A DNA stretch of 64,000 nt from Bacteroidaceae bacterium. GTDB taxonomy: Bacteria; Bacteroidota; Bacteroidia; Bacteroidales; Bacteroidaceae. The notes under the pieces are model-generated. The model saw only the letters and a program-made list of their open reading frames with translations, was not told where the DNA came from and searched no databases. The stretch is taken from NCBI GenBank assembly GCA_017559845.1, contig JAFYQQ010000082.1, positions 1 through 64,000 on the forward strand. The letters are read 5' to 3'. The position numbers were made by a program, and so were the translations under genes. Shown here in pieces: positions 55,071 through 63,660 of the stretch; within the stretch, counting starts at the first letter, position 1; every line of letters begins with the position of its first letter.

Positions 55071-55188
55071 TTCACAAGACTTCACAAGAAACGGCATTCT
55101 CTGTTTTTGTGAAGTTTTGTGAAAAACCAGGCCATCAACGTAAACTACTGAAAACCAAACCACATCTCATTTTGTGAAATAATGTGAA
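55071..55188 (+). promoter_or_regulatory. candidate operator: three GTGAA-n5-GTGAA direct repeats
   Basis: GTGAA occurs with exact 10-base period at 55109/55119 and at 55174/55184, and in inverse form (TTCAC) at 55071/55081. The first two sites form a 17-base stem (55071-55087 with 55107-55123, one mismatch) that might instead act as a terminator for the regulator gene, but no T-run follows. The last site ends about 33 bases before the -7 element of the next gene. Confidence 0.55.
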
Positions 55189-55220
55189 AGAAATTTCTTC
55201 CCTGCAACGGTGCTTATCTG

Positions 55221-55228
55221 TAATTTTG
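55221..55228 (+). promoter_or_regulatory. -7 promoter element of the first secreted unknown gene
   Basis: TAATTTTG at 55221-55228, 42 bases before the ATG. There is no good -33 element, as expected if an activator is needed; GTGAA direct repeats lie just upstream. Confidence 0.6.
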
Positions 55229-55269
55229 CAAGCGACAACAGTTCCGTATAACCTTTAAACAGATGTATT

Positions 55270-56262
55270 ATGAAGAATTTGGCTTTATCACTTGCATTGG
55301 CTACCATGTGCGGTTCATTGACGGCATGGGCGGAGAACGAAGAACGGAGATTCCCCAATGACCAGTTGAGCAAGCGTTGGATGGAATACGAACAGAACAC
55401 AGGCAGAAGCCAGGTACGTTCCCACTTCTTCAATGACACCGTGTCTGTGGAAGAAATGACTGCAGCGTTCTATAAACACAAGGACACCCGGTTCCAGGAA
55501 TCACCCTACGCTTGTGCAGACTCTGTTGTTTATAACGTCATACGCGGAAGCAACCTTTTGCTCACCTCTCCCCTCAGGCGCCATGCCGACAGACAACTGC
55601 AGAACATGCGTGGTGTATGGAATTGGGGTACACATCGCTTCACGCTGTTGGAACTCCGCGACAAAAACGGCAATCCCCAGCCCAAACTCTTAAAAAAGAC
55701 AAACGAGAAACTGGCCAAATCGAAAGACTGGCAAGAGGGCGATTTCGTGGCGCTACGGTTTCCGCAACACTATATGGGCTTCATAGTTTCGCCCCGCATC
55801 TCGGTGGTGAGCTACAATTCTTCGTCGCGCATGGTGGGAGGGAGCAGCACAGTGCGTTGCCATGCCGACTTTTTCTCATACGCATCGTTCAGCAACACAT
55901 TGGACGGCGACTGGCAAAGCAAGGTACAGAGCGGTGCGGCGCTGTTGGGCAAGTGTCTCACCTTCTATACCCATTTCACATCAGAGTCTACGCCAGAGCG
56001 CAGTTTCTCCGTTTTGCTCTATCAAACTCCGGAATCCTCAAATCAGGAAAAGGAATATACCTTAAAACTCCTGCTCCCGGAACAGCCAGACAAAGAAACG
56101 GAAAACGCATTCATTTCAATGAAGAGGTTTGTGAAAAACCTTAGACACAACGCCTATAATCCGTTTTACACGGCCGACTTCCGTGTCATGACTGGCCGAT
56201 ACTATCATGTAACCGTAAACAAATGTGGCTGGCTGGTCAAGGACTACATGACATTATATTAA
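55270..56262 (+). CDS. secreted protein of unknown function (first of three)
   Basis: 330 residues with signal peptide MKNLALSLALATMCGSLTAWA. Mixed alpha/beta mature part, no recognised domain, no lipobox, no sorting tail. The C-terminal third (FSVLLYQTPESSNQ, then an acidic helix, then FRVMTGRYYHVTVNKCGWLV) shows the same order of elements as the next gene's C-terminus (FDLLIYQNQNL ... GFYVEATLKNGEWTF), so the two may be distant paralogues. It starts after the operator-like repeats and lies 18 bases before the next gene, forming an operon. Confidence 0.8.
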   Translation: MKNLALSLALATMCGSLTAWAENEERRFPNDQLSKRWMEYEQNTGRSQVRSHFFNDTVSVEEMTAAFYKHKDTRFQESPYACADSVVYNVIRGSNLLLTSPLRRHADRQLQNMRGVWNWGTHRFTLLELRDKNGNPQPKLLKKTNEKLAKSKDWQEGDFVALRFPQHYMGFIVSPRISVVSYNSSSRMVGGSSTVRCHADFFSYASFSNTLDGDWQSKVQSGAALLGKCLTFYTHFTSESTPERSFSVLLYQTPESSNQEKEYTLKLLLPEQPDKETENAFISMKRFVKNLRHNAYNPFYTADFRVMTGRYYHVTVNKCGWLVKDYMTLY

Positions 56263-56280
56263 CAAAATATCTTTACCATT

Positions 56281-57285
56281 ATGTATAAACTGAAATTCAT
56301 TCTGAGACTCCTGTTCACTGTCGGCACCTTGTTTCTGACACAGGACGTTTTTGCCCAAAACAATGTCAGCATTGAAATGATGAAGGAGCGCTACCGCCAG
56401 TACATGAAAGGCGAGACAGTACCTGTTGACTCGGCAGACGAAGTGGTGAACTGCATATACAATCCCAAAGGAGGGCACTCCAATCCAAGAACTGACAAAT
56501 CCCGCACAAGCTACATTGACTTGCTGAACCTGCGCACAAAAGAATATCCAGACAGAAGACACTTCTGGTCAATAGTGATTGAAGAGAAACGCATTGGAAG
56601 GAAATACAATGGAGTTAAAATGCCTAAAAGCAAGAGACGAAGAACTTGGACACAGCACCACAAGTATTTCTATCTGGACAGCATTGCCGGCATGACCCGC
56701 GATGAGATTCCTCAAAGCATAAAGGACAATTATCGCAAAAAGGACCGGCTCGCCTATCATGCGCCGGCGCTCAACGGCGCGTTCTATGGACTCTCTGACC
56801 CATTGAATATGTTCGGCTATGTAACGGCCCTTTACTTTGTTGATTTACCTCTCGACAAAGGCAAATTCATGCACGGCCGTCTTCTGTCCCGCTGTTTCAG
56901 CCACAGGAGCCTGTTGGACAAAAACACCATGACAATCTACGAGACTTCAACAGCCTGTCTTCAAGCGCTCATGCGGACTTTCAGCCACGAAATCACAAAA
57001 AAGTATAAGGCAGAAGCAAAGGAGATTCTTCCGACGGAGAAGAAATTTGACCTGCTCATCTATCAGAACCAGAATTTGACATCAGACGTTGTGCTTCTTT
57101 CTGGCGAAAAGGATGCCGTTGCCGAACTGGAAACTCTGCGGCACATCATACGCTCCTTGCCGGCAAACTACTTCCCACGATTTTGGACACTGGACAACCA
57201 AGCCCTTCCCGGCTTCTACGTGGAAGCCACGCTGAAGAACGGTGAATGGACATTCAGTACAAACCGCTTTGTAAAGCCTTATTAA
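56281..57285 (+). CDS. secreted protein of unknown function (second of three)
   Basis: 334 residues with signal peptide MYKLKFILRLLFTVGTLFLTQDVFAQ. The mature part is basic and begins with a helical MMKERYRQYMKGE segment; a central NMFGYVTALYFVDLPLDKG and the C-terminal layout shared with the preceding gene are visible. No known domain. Same operon as the first unknown. An imperfect hairpin (57305-57330) follows the stop. Confidence 0.78.
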   Translation: MYKLKFILRLLFTVGTLFLTQDVFAQNNVSIEMMKERYRQYMKGETVPVDSADEVVNCIYNPKGGHSNPRTDKSRTSYIDLLNLRTKEYPDRRHFWSIVIEEKRIGRKYNGVKMPKSKRRRTWTQHHKYFYLDSIAGMTRDEIPQSIKDNYRKKDRLAYHAPALNGAFYGLSDPLNMFGYVTALYFVDLPLDKGKFMHGRLLSRCFSHRSLLDKNTMTIYETSTACLQALMRTFSHEITKKYKAEAKEILPTEKKFDLLIYQNQNLTSDVVLLSGEKDAVAELETLRHIIRSLPANYFPRFWTLDNQALPGFYVEATLKNGEWTFSTNRFVKPY

Positions 57286-57304
57286 CACCGCATTGGCATT
57301 CTAT

Positions 57305-57330
57305 CTGCCGCAGCGACAGGACTGCGGCAG
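57305..57330 (+). terminator. possible terminator hairpin after the second unknown gene
   Basis: Stem CTGCCGCAG / CTGCGGCAG (57305-57313 with 57322-57330) with an 8-base loop but no T-run. A second small palindrome, GACCCTCTAAGGGTC, lies about 100 bases further on. Confidence 0.4.
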
Positions 57331-57533
57331 ACCGGAAGGCCATGACCCAGCTCGGGGACGAGATCCAGGAATATTGGTGTCTGCCAAACTTGTTTTTATG
57401 TCTTACAATGCAGCTATAGACAACAGTCAAGACCCTCTAAGGGTCACAACTGCAGTCCAATAAATCATGGGTTGATAAAAGGATCAAATATTCTTATCAA
57501 ACACAAATAGTTAAAAATATAAATCAAAAACAC

Positions 57534-58595
57534 ATGAAGACAAAAACACTCCTCTCCATCTGTGTCATGGGTCTGCTTACACCCTGCACTCATGCGCAAA
57601 CCATGTTTCAAGTTAATGAAGATTTCTTGTGCCCCCGTAAAGAAGAGAATGTCGGAAATCTGAATCATCAGAATGAATTCCTATCTGACATAGAATTCAA
57701 TAAGAAAAATGAAAAGTTTAATGAAGTTGTCATTTCAGACAGATACAAAAGATATGTTTCCGATGAGGTGATTCCCTTAAGTGAGGTGCAGAATTCTTTC
57801 TGCGCCAAACTTGACAACCGTCCTCTTTTGTATATGGTAAATAAGTTCTTCATTACGAAAAACATTGAGCGGTATAAAATAGACAAGGACTTCATATACA
57901 AAGTGGAATCTTTACACTCAGAAGACATTCATCCACTTAAAAACATTATACAAAAGCCATTTACCATCATACGCATCTTCACGAAGACCCACCATAACTG
58001 GCACCCTCATAATGCGAGCATCAGGGAAACAGATTCTATTTATCTTCATCACAAGAAGGAACTCAACCACCAGTTGGAATTTCTCACTGACATAGAGTTC
58101 AACAACCCCAAGAATGGCCTATGGTGCTATATGTATGAAAATGAATATCTCGGTCCGCAAGGCGCTGTGTGTTTTGACAGAAAGGATAGCGAGCAAAAGA
58201 GTCTTTCATACCCCTTTACCATAAAAGGTTTGGGAATACAAGTTACAACAGATTGGGAGACACAGCCTGATAAATACAAGATTGCCGAGAATCCGATATT
58301 AGGTTTCATCAACTATACTTCCAAAACAGAAAAAGAGCTTCTGTCGTTAGATGAAATTAAAAACCGATATTGCGGTCAAGTTAAGGACAAAAACGTGATT
58401 TATATGATAAACAAGTTTTTCATCACGAATAATGTGAACTCCTACAAGATAGACAAGGATTTTATCTACAAAGTGGAAAACCTACCAGGAAAGGATTTCC
58501 CTGCGTTGAAAGGATTGGTCAAACCACAATTCACCATTATTCGTATCTTCACAAAGACACGGCACAACTGGCATTCCATTCCTGTCGGTAAATAG
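57534..58595 (+). CDS. secreted protein with an internal tandem duplication (third unknown)
   Basis: 353 residues with signal peptide MKTKTLLSICVMGLLTPCTHAQ. Two copies of one domain: residues about 48-159 (FLSDIEFNKK, then NKFFITKNIERYKIDKDF, then IIRIFTKTHHNWH) and about 182-349 (FLTDIEFNNP, then NKFFITNNVNSYKIDKDF, then IIRIFTKTRHNWH). The second copy has an extra segment of about 55 residues. It is AT-richer in feel than its neighbours and rich in Lys, Asn and Ile. No known family recognised. No good promoter is seen upstream. Confidence 0.78.
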   Translation: MKTKTLLSICVMGLLTPCTHAQTMFQVNEDFLCPRKEENVGNLNHQNEFLSDIEFNKKNEKFNEVVISDRYKRYVSDEVIPLSEVQNSFCAKLDNRPLLYMVNKFFITKNIERYKIDKDFIYKVESLHSEDIHPLKNIIQKPFTIIRIFTKTHHNWHPHNASIRETDSIYLHHKKELNHQLEFLTDIEFNNPKNGLWCYMYENEYLGPQGAVCFDRKDSEQKSLSYPFTIKGLGIQVTTDWETQPDKYKIAENPILGFINYTSKTEKELLSLDEIKNRYCGQVKDKNVIYMINKFFITNNVNSYKIDKDFIYKVENLPGKDFPALKGLVKPQFTIIRIFTKTRHNWHSIPVGK

Positions 58596-58670
58596 TCATA
58601 CAAAAGAGAAAGGGAAATGACCCACTGCCTTACATATAGTAGAGTGTTCCTATATAGAACCTGCAAAATT

Positions 58671-58795
58671 AAAAAATCCCCCTCCAGAGACCGGTGGGGG
58701 ATTCTGCAAAAATGTACATTACACACAACACTCCATAGTCAAGGCTAAATTTCTGTCGGAATGGTACCGTATGTCAAAAAACTTCTTCTTTCTGG
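58671..58795 (-). ncRNA. candidate small RNA on the minus strand (speculative)
   Basis: On the minus strand a -7-like TATCTTTG lies at 58805-58798, and about 115 bases on there is a G/C-rich hairpin (58675-58682 with 58696-58703) followed by a run of six or more Ts. The T-run lies on the minus-strand side, so the hairpin is a better terminator for minus than for plus transcription, yet no minus-strand gene is present. The -33 element is not convincing. The 58596-58953 gap otherwise holds only the next gene's promoter. Confidence 0.25.
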
Positions 58796-58889
58796 TGCAA
58801 AGATACGGACAAACACGGAGGTGAGGTGAGGATTTCTCCCATTTGGGAATAGGATTTCCCTATTGTAGTGGGGATTTACCCACGGAATA

Positions 58890-58921
58890 TTTGTGGGATA
58901 GCGGGTTTTTGGCTACCTTTG
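58890..58921 (+). promoter_or_regulatory. promoter of the GLUG-repeat protein gene
   Basis: TTTG at 58890-58893 and TACCTTTG at 58914-58921, with 20 bases between. This places the true start at the ATG 58954, downstream of earlier in-frame codons. Confidence 0.8.
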
Positions 58922-58953
58922 GCATGAAAATAACGTTATTTTACTGTTTCCGT

Positions 58954-60570
58954 ATGAAAAAGAGGTTTCCCATGTCTGTTTTCGTATGGGCTATGATGCT
59001 GTTTTGCCAGCATTCATTTGCCCAGGAATTGATTGATGGTACGTACCATATCAAGAGTGTAGATGATTTAAAGGCTTTTGCCACAAAGGTCAACAATGGA
59101 GAGAACACCGCCAATGCTATCCTCGCCTGCGACCTTGATCTGAACAACATTCCCCACACACCCATCGGTACCAACGAATCGCCTTACATGGGTCATTTTG
59201 ATGGCGGCACTCACTCCATCAACAACATTCTCATTAACAACACATCACTATCCCAACTAGGATTCTTCGGTACCATCGGCGGAGGATGCATCATTGAGAA
59301 CCTGGTCATTGAATCGGGTCGCGTACAGGGCGACAAGGCATGTGCCGGTCTTGTGGGTGCTTGCCGTGGCAACGCAGGTTCTTTCATCAAGATTGTGAAC
59401 TGCGGTAACAATGCCAGAGTGACGTGCCGCGCCGAAAACGCTGCCGGAATATTGGGCTGCAACTATGACGGGCATACCACCGTACGTATCATCAACTGCT
59501 ACAACAACGGTATCATCCAAGGCGGCAAGGAAAGTGCTGCCATCAGCGGATGGATGGGAAGCGCTCCGGGAAGCATTCTCGAAAACTGTTACAATGCTGG
59601 CAAGGTGAGCGGCATGGACAACGGCAAGAACCTTTGTCGCAGCAGCAATGACAAAACGACCATTTCCAACTGCTATGATGTAGCCATAGGCATCAGCAAG
59701 ACACAAGGAAACAAATCACTGAAACTGACCGACAAGAAAAACGGAAAGCTCTGTTATCTGTTGGGGGCAACCTATACACAGAATCTGGGCGAAGACGGCA
59801 TTCCTACCTTCGGTCGTAAGTCAGTTACGCTTGTTACGGGCGATTTGTACATCAACGAGGGCGACACCATCAGTGTACTGGAGTTGAAAGACGGAGACAC
59901 TCAACTTTCCCTGAACAAGGAATGTGTATTGGACAGCATCTCCTACACCCGCGAGTTTATCGAAGCCGGTGTTTGGGAACCGCTGTTTGTTCCCTTTGAC
60001 AGCAAGGCAGAAGACTGGGGCGGAATGACCATTGCCAAGCTGTATGACATACGCCAATCTGACAATGCGGGACAACAAGGCGAGATAGAGTTTGTGGTAC
60101 TGAAAGAAGGTGAAACCGTCAAACAGAACACACCTTACATCATTATGGCAAAAGAAACCGGCACATATACCATTGAGACCAGCAAAGCCACCGTATTCGA
60201 CCCCGACTTCAATTCTGCCTGGTGTGCCAACACCGAAATGACATTCAAACTGAACGGCAACTACCTATCCACCAAGATTGAACCATACACATATGCCATT
60301 CTTGACGGAGAAAGCGTAAAACCCACCGAGGCTGAGACTACAATCAAACCCATGCGTTGGTTCCTTACTGCCGAAGCAAAATCACCTTATATGACCGTCC
60401 AAACTCCATCCCTGTCCCTGAAGGTCTATGCCAACGACGTAACCGGCATCCAGGGCGTCCTCTCCGGCACAAAGGCTTCTGCCACAGGGCATGGCCTTGA
60501 CGGAAAAACCGTAAACAAACCACAAAAAGGCATCTTTGTAAAGAACGGCAAGAAATACCTCTGTAAATAA
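58954..60570 (+). CDS. secreted GLUG-repeat protein with sorting-like tail
   Basis: The ATG at 58954 gives signal peptide MKKRFPMSVFVWAMMLFCQHSFAQ; upstream in-frame codons lie inside the promoter. The 538-residue protein starts with an ISxxxL-like segment (YHIKSVDDLKAFATKVNNGE), then GLUG-type beta repeats (residues about 50-210: LVGACRGNAGS, AGILGCNYDG, AISGWMGSAPGS), a second beta domain, and a C-terminal tail (LDGKTVNKPQKGIFVKNGKKY) of the kind used by Bacteroidetes as a sorting or anchoring end. GLUG repeats also occur in adhesins. The downstream protease has the same GLUG and tail modules. Confidence 0.85.
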   Translation: MKKRFPMSVFVWAMMLFCQHSFAQELIDGTYHIKSVDDLKAFATKVNNGENTANAILACDLDLNNIPHTPIGTNESPYMGHFDGGTHSINNILINNTSLSQLGFFGTIGGGCIIENLVIESGRVQGDKACAGLVGACRGNAGSFIKIVNCGNNARVTCRAENAAGILGCNYDGHTTVRIINCYNNGIIQGGKESAAISGWMGSAPGSILENCYNAGKVSGMDNGKNLCRSSNDKTTISNCYDVAIGISKTQGNKSLKLTDKKNGKLCYLLGATYTQNLGEDGIPTFGRKSVTLVTGDLYINEGDTISVLELKDGDTQLSLNKECVLDSISYTREFIEAGVWEPLFVPFDSKAEDWGGMTIAKLYDIRQSDNAGQQGEIEFVVLKEGETVKQNTPYIIMAKETGTYTIETSKATVFDPDFNSAWCANTEMTFKLNGNYLSTKIEPYTYAILDGESVKPTEAETTIKPMRWFLTAEAKSPYMTVQTPSLSLKVYANDVTGIQGVLSGTKASATGHGLDGKTVNKPQKGIFVKNGKKYLCK

Positions 60571-60633
60571 GTTCCAAACCAGTTGTTTTACGGACAAGAC
60601 ATACACATTATTTATATAAACCCGACAGAAACG

Positions 60634-63600
60634 ATGAGAAGAATATATACAGCCATTTGGAGCGTAATACTCCTTAGCGTTCTAAGTTTTCATGCCGAAG
60701 CACGACAGTTGAATTTGGAAGAGGCTTTGGCAAGAGTCAGCCAGAACCCTCCCGCAAAAGCCAGAAAGTTTTCGGCAGCAAACCTGAAACTGGCCTACAC
60801 CAGCAGTGTGGGTGCAACCAACTGTTTTTATGTGGTGAACAAAGGCGACAAGCAGGGATTCATGATTCTGGGCGCAGACGATTGCGCGCCTGCCGTGCTT
60901 GGTTATGTGGACAACGGAGACTTCGACCCCTCCAAAATGCCTGCCAACATGGCCTATTTTCTGGACCGTTATACCCAACAGATTGTTTCCGCCACACGGA
61001 TGAACCGCAAAATGTCCAAGGCCAGTCCTGAAGGGAGAACATACATCCCCACCATTATACAGGCCCGTTGGAACCAAGGCGAACCGTACAACCGTTTGTG
61101 TACAGACTATAAAGTACTGAAAGACCCCACCGTAACCGGCTGTGTGGCAACTGCCATTGCACAAATTATGCGCCATTACGAATGGCCTGTACGCGGAACC
61201 GGCTCTCACACTTACAGCACTTCATGCGAAATTGATGGTGTCAAGTACACCGCCAACCCCTCTGCCAACTTTGATGTGGAGTACCAGTGGGACAAGATGT
61301 TATATGACTACAACAACGGCTATACTGACGAAGAAGGCGATGCAGTGGCATTGTTGATGCGTCATGTGGGCGTAGCCTGCAACATGGGCTATAGTCCCTC
61401 TGGTTCAGGAGCAGGCACAGACAGTCCTATCTATGCATTGAAAACCCACTTCGGATATGACAAGGACATGCGCACCTATCATCTGGGAGATTATACGGAC
61501 GAAGACTTTGCCACCTTACTTTATGATGAACTTACCACCGGTCGTCCCATCTATGCCGCAGGAAACGGACATGCCTTCATCTGCGACGGATACGACGGTG
61601 AAGGATATTTCCACTGGAACTGGGGATGGGGAGGCAGTATGGACGGCTACTTCATGCTCTCCGGCACAGATGCAGTCGGCGGTTACCGAGATGGATTGTG
61701 CGCCATTATCGGAATCCAGCCGGACCAAGGCAACGAAGCACCTACTGTCATGGGATTGTCTGACTATAAACTGTCTGTGGACACCGTTACGGATTACGGA
61801 CAGCCCATCAACTTCGACGGTTTCATGGTAAACCGTTCCAAAAGAAAAGTATGGGTGATGTATGCCTTCAAGTTTGAAAACGAAAACGGATCATATATTG
61901 TACCCGGCAAATGTGCGGAACTGGACCACTACTATGGCCTCACCGCATTTGACTTCCGTTGTCAGACCGTACCCAACGGCACCTATAAGGTCTACCCCAT
62001 CTACCGAGACATGGAAAACGGGAAATGGCACTACCCCTCCACCAACCCGAAAGACGGCACCCCCACCGTTAAGGTTGATGTGCCTGTGAGCTATATTTAC
62101 AATGCACAGGACCTTGTCGCCTACAGGGAACAGGTAGAGAAAGGCATCAACGGATGTGCCATCATCATGAACGACATTGACATGAGCGAAGTCTGTGGCC
62201 AGTCAAAGGGAAGCTGGACTCCGATTGGAAGCACGGCAGCTCCTTTCAAGGGAAGAGTTATCGGTAACGGACACACCATCAGTAACCTGTACATCAGAAA
62301 CACCAAGCTATATCAAGGTCTGTTCGGGGCAATTGGCGATGGAGCCTATATTACCGGCATTACCTTGGACAATACCTGTAATGTACGTGGCGGAAGCTAT
62401 GTGGGCGGCATTGCCGGCGGAAGCAGTATCGGAGGTTTTGTCACCATTACCAACTGCGGCAACGAAGGCACAGTATATGCAACCCAGCAGAACGGTGGTG
62501 GTATCATCGGATGTAACTACGGTTCAGATGCCACCTTTGTCATTAAGGATTGCTACAACACCGGTGTCATTAGTGGAAACCTTGAAAACGGAGCCATTTC
62601 CGGCTGGGCGGGCAACCACGCCACTATTGAGAACTGCTACAACATTGCCCGTGTAGGCGGCAATGACGGTAAGAGTTCGTTTGTGCGCAGTGGTAGCAAA
62701 ATCCGTCTTATCAATTGCTATCAGCGCAACACCATTACTCCCCGTCAGAAAGGTGTGGAAGCCATAAAACTTTCTGTCATAAACAGCGGCGAACTGGCAT
62801 ACCGGCTGAACGAGAACGGGACTGTGGACAATTGGTTCCAGAATCTTGACACCACGCAAGTGGTAGACGAGCACCCTGTTGTATGCAAAGCACATCCATG
62901 GGTATATGCATGCACTGACAGTACATACAGCAACACCCCCAAAGATTTGCGCATTATCTCTGACGGAGAAGTATACGAGCAGGAAAACGATGTTTACTGC
63001 AGTCAGGTAAAATACAGCCGTACTTTTGAGCAAACAGAAGCATGGGAGCCATTGTTCGTTCCTTTCCCCTCGACCGTCGGCGAATGGGGCAGCACTGTCC
63101 ACATGGCCAAAATACGTGCCATACACCATTATGACGACAATGCTGACGGCATAATGGACCGTCTGGAACTGGATGCCGTCACATTGAACGAGACGGATTC
63201 CATCCTTCCCAACACTCCTTATCTAGTGCGTTCAGACAGAGCAGAAGAAATCGGGTTGACGCTGCACCGCAGCCGTCTGATGAGCAGCATTGACCCAACT
63301 CCCACTTGGTGTGCCAACACACAAGTGAAATTCAATCTGAAGGGAGTGTATGCTCCATACGCCACCCAGCCCACCGATTATGTGTGGGAAGGCAATATGC
63401 TTACCAACAATTCTGCCCAGACAATCCTACCCCAACGTTGGTATATGTACACAGGACAACATGACACCAGCGCAAGCCAGGTCAAGCAGATTTCACTGAC
63501 GATTGACGGAAGAACGGCAACGGGCATCAGTGCCGTCAAGACAAACGCGAACAAGCAGAATACATATTACGACCTGATGGGACGTCCCATCACACAACCG

Positions 63601-63645
63601 AAGAACGGAATCATCATCAAGCAAGGCCGCAAGGTGCTCTATTGA
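60634..63645 (+). CDS. C10 family (streptopain-type) cysteine protease with GLUG repeats
   Basis: 1003 residues from the ATG at 60634 with signal peptide MRRIYTAIWSVILLSVLSFHAEA. An N-terminal pro region of about 110 residues resembles the SpeB prodomain (GFMILGADDCAPAVLGYVDNG). The mature C10 domain has catalytic C170 in TVTGCVATAIAQIM and H313 in GNGHAFICDGYDGEGYFHWNWGWGG. A middle region of about 150 residues, then GLUG repeats near 540-690 (LFGAIGDGAYI, GGIIGCNYGS, AISGWAGNHAT), a domain shared with the preceding gene (EPLFVPFPSTVGEWG versus EPLFVPFDSKAEDWG) and a tail YYDLMGRPITQPKNGIIIKQ. A surface or secreted protease that is likely self-activated. Confidence 0.92.
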   Translation: MRRIYTAIWSVILLSVLSFHAEARQLNLEEALARVSQNPPAKARKFSAANLKLAYTSSVGATNCFYVVNKGDKQGFMILGADDCAPAVLGYVDNGDFDPSKMPANMAYFLDRYTQQIVSATRMNRKMSKASPEGRTYIPTIIQARWNQGEPYNRLCTDYKVLKDPTVTGCVATAIAQIMRHYEWPVRGTGSHTYSTSCEIDGVKYTANPSANFDVEYQWDKMLYDYNNGYTDEEGDAVALLMRHVGVACNMGYSPSGSGAGTDSPIYALKTHFGYDKDMRTYHLGDYTDEDFATLLYDELTTGRPIYAAGNGHAFICDGYDGEGYFHWNWGWGGSMDGYFMLSGTDAVGGYRDGLCAIIGIQPDQGNEAPTVMGLSDYKLSVDTVTDYGQPINFDGFMVNRSKRKVWVMYAFKFENENGSYIVPGKCAELDHYYGLTAFDFRCQTVPNGTYKVYPIYRDMENGKWHYPSTNPKDGTPTVKVDVPVSYIYNAQDLVAYREQVEKGINGCAIIMNDIDMSEVCGQSKGSWTPIGSTAAPFKGRVIGNGHTISNLYIRNTKLYQGLFGAIGDGAYITGITLDNTCNVRGGSYVGGIAGGSSIGGFVTITNCGNEGTVYATQQNGGGIIGCNYGSDATFVIKDCYNTGVISGNLENGAISGWAGNHATIENCYNIARVGGNDGKSSFVRSGSKIRLINCYQRNTITPRQKGVEAIKLSVINSGELAYRLNENGTVDNWFQNLDTTQVVDEHPVVCKAHPWVYACTDSTYSNTPKDLRIISDGEVYEQENDVYCSQVKYSRTFEQTEAWEPLFVPFPSTVGEWGSTVHMAKIRAIHHYDDNADGIMDRLELDAVTLNETDSILPNTPYLVRSDRAEEIGLTLHRSRLMSSIDPTPTWCANTQVKFNLKGVYAPYATQPTDYVWEGNMLTNNSAQTILPQRWYMYTGQHDTSASQVKQISLTIDGRTATGISAVKTNANKQNTYYDLMGRPITQPKNGIIIKQGRKVLY

Positions 63646-63660
63646 TACACACAAGCTTAC

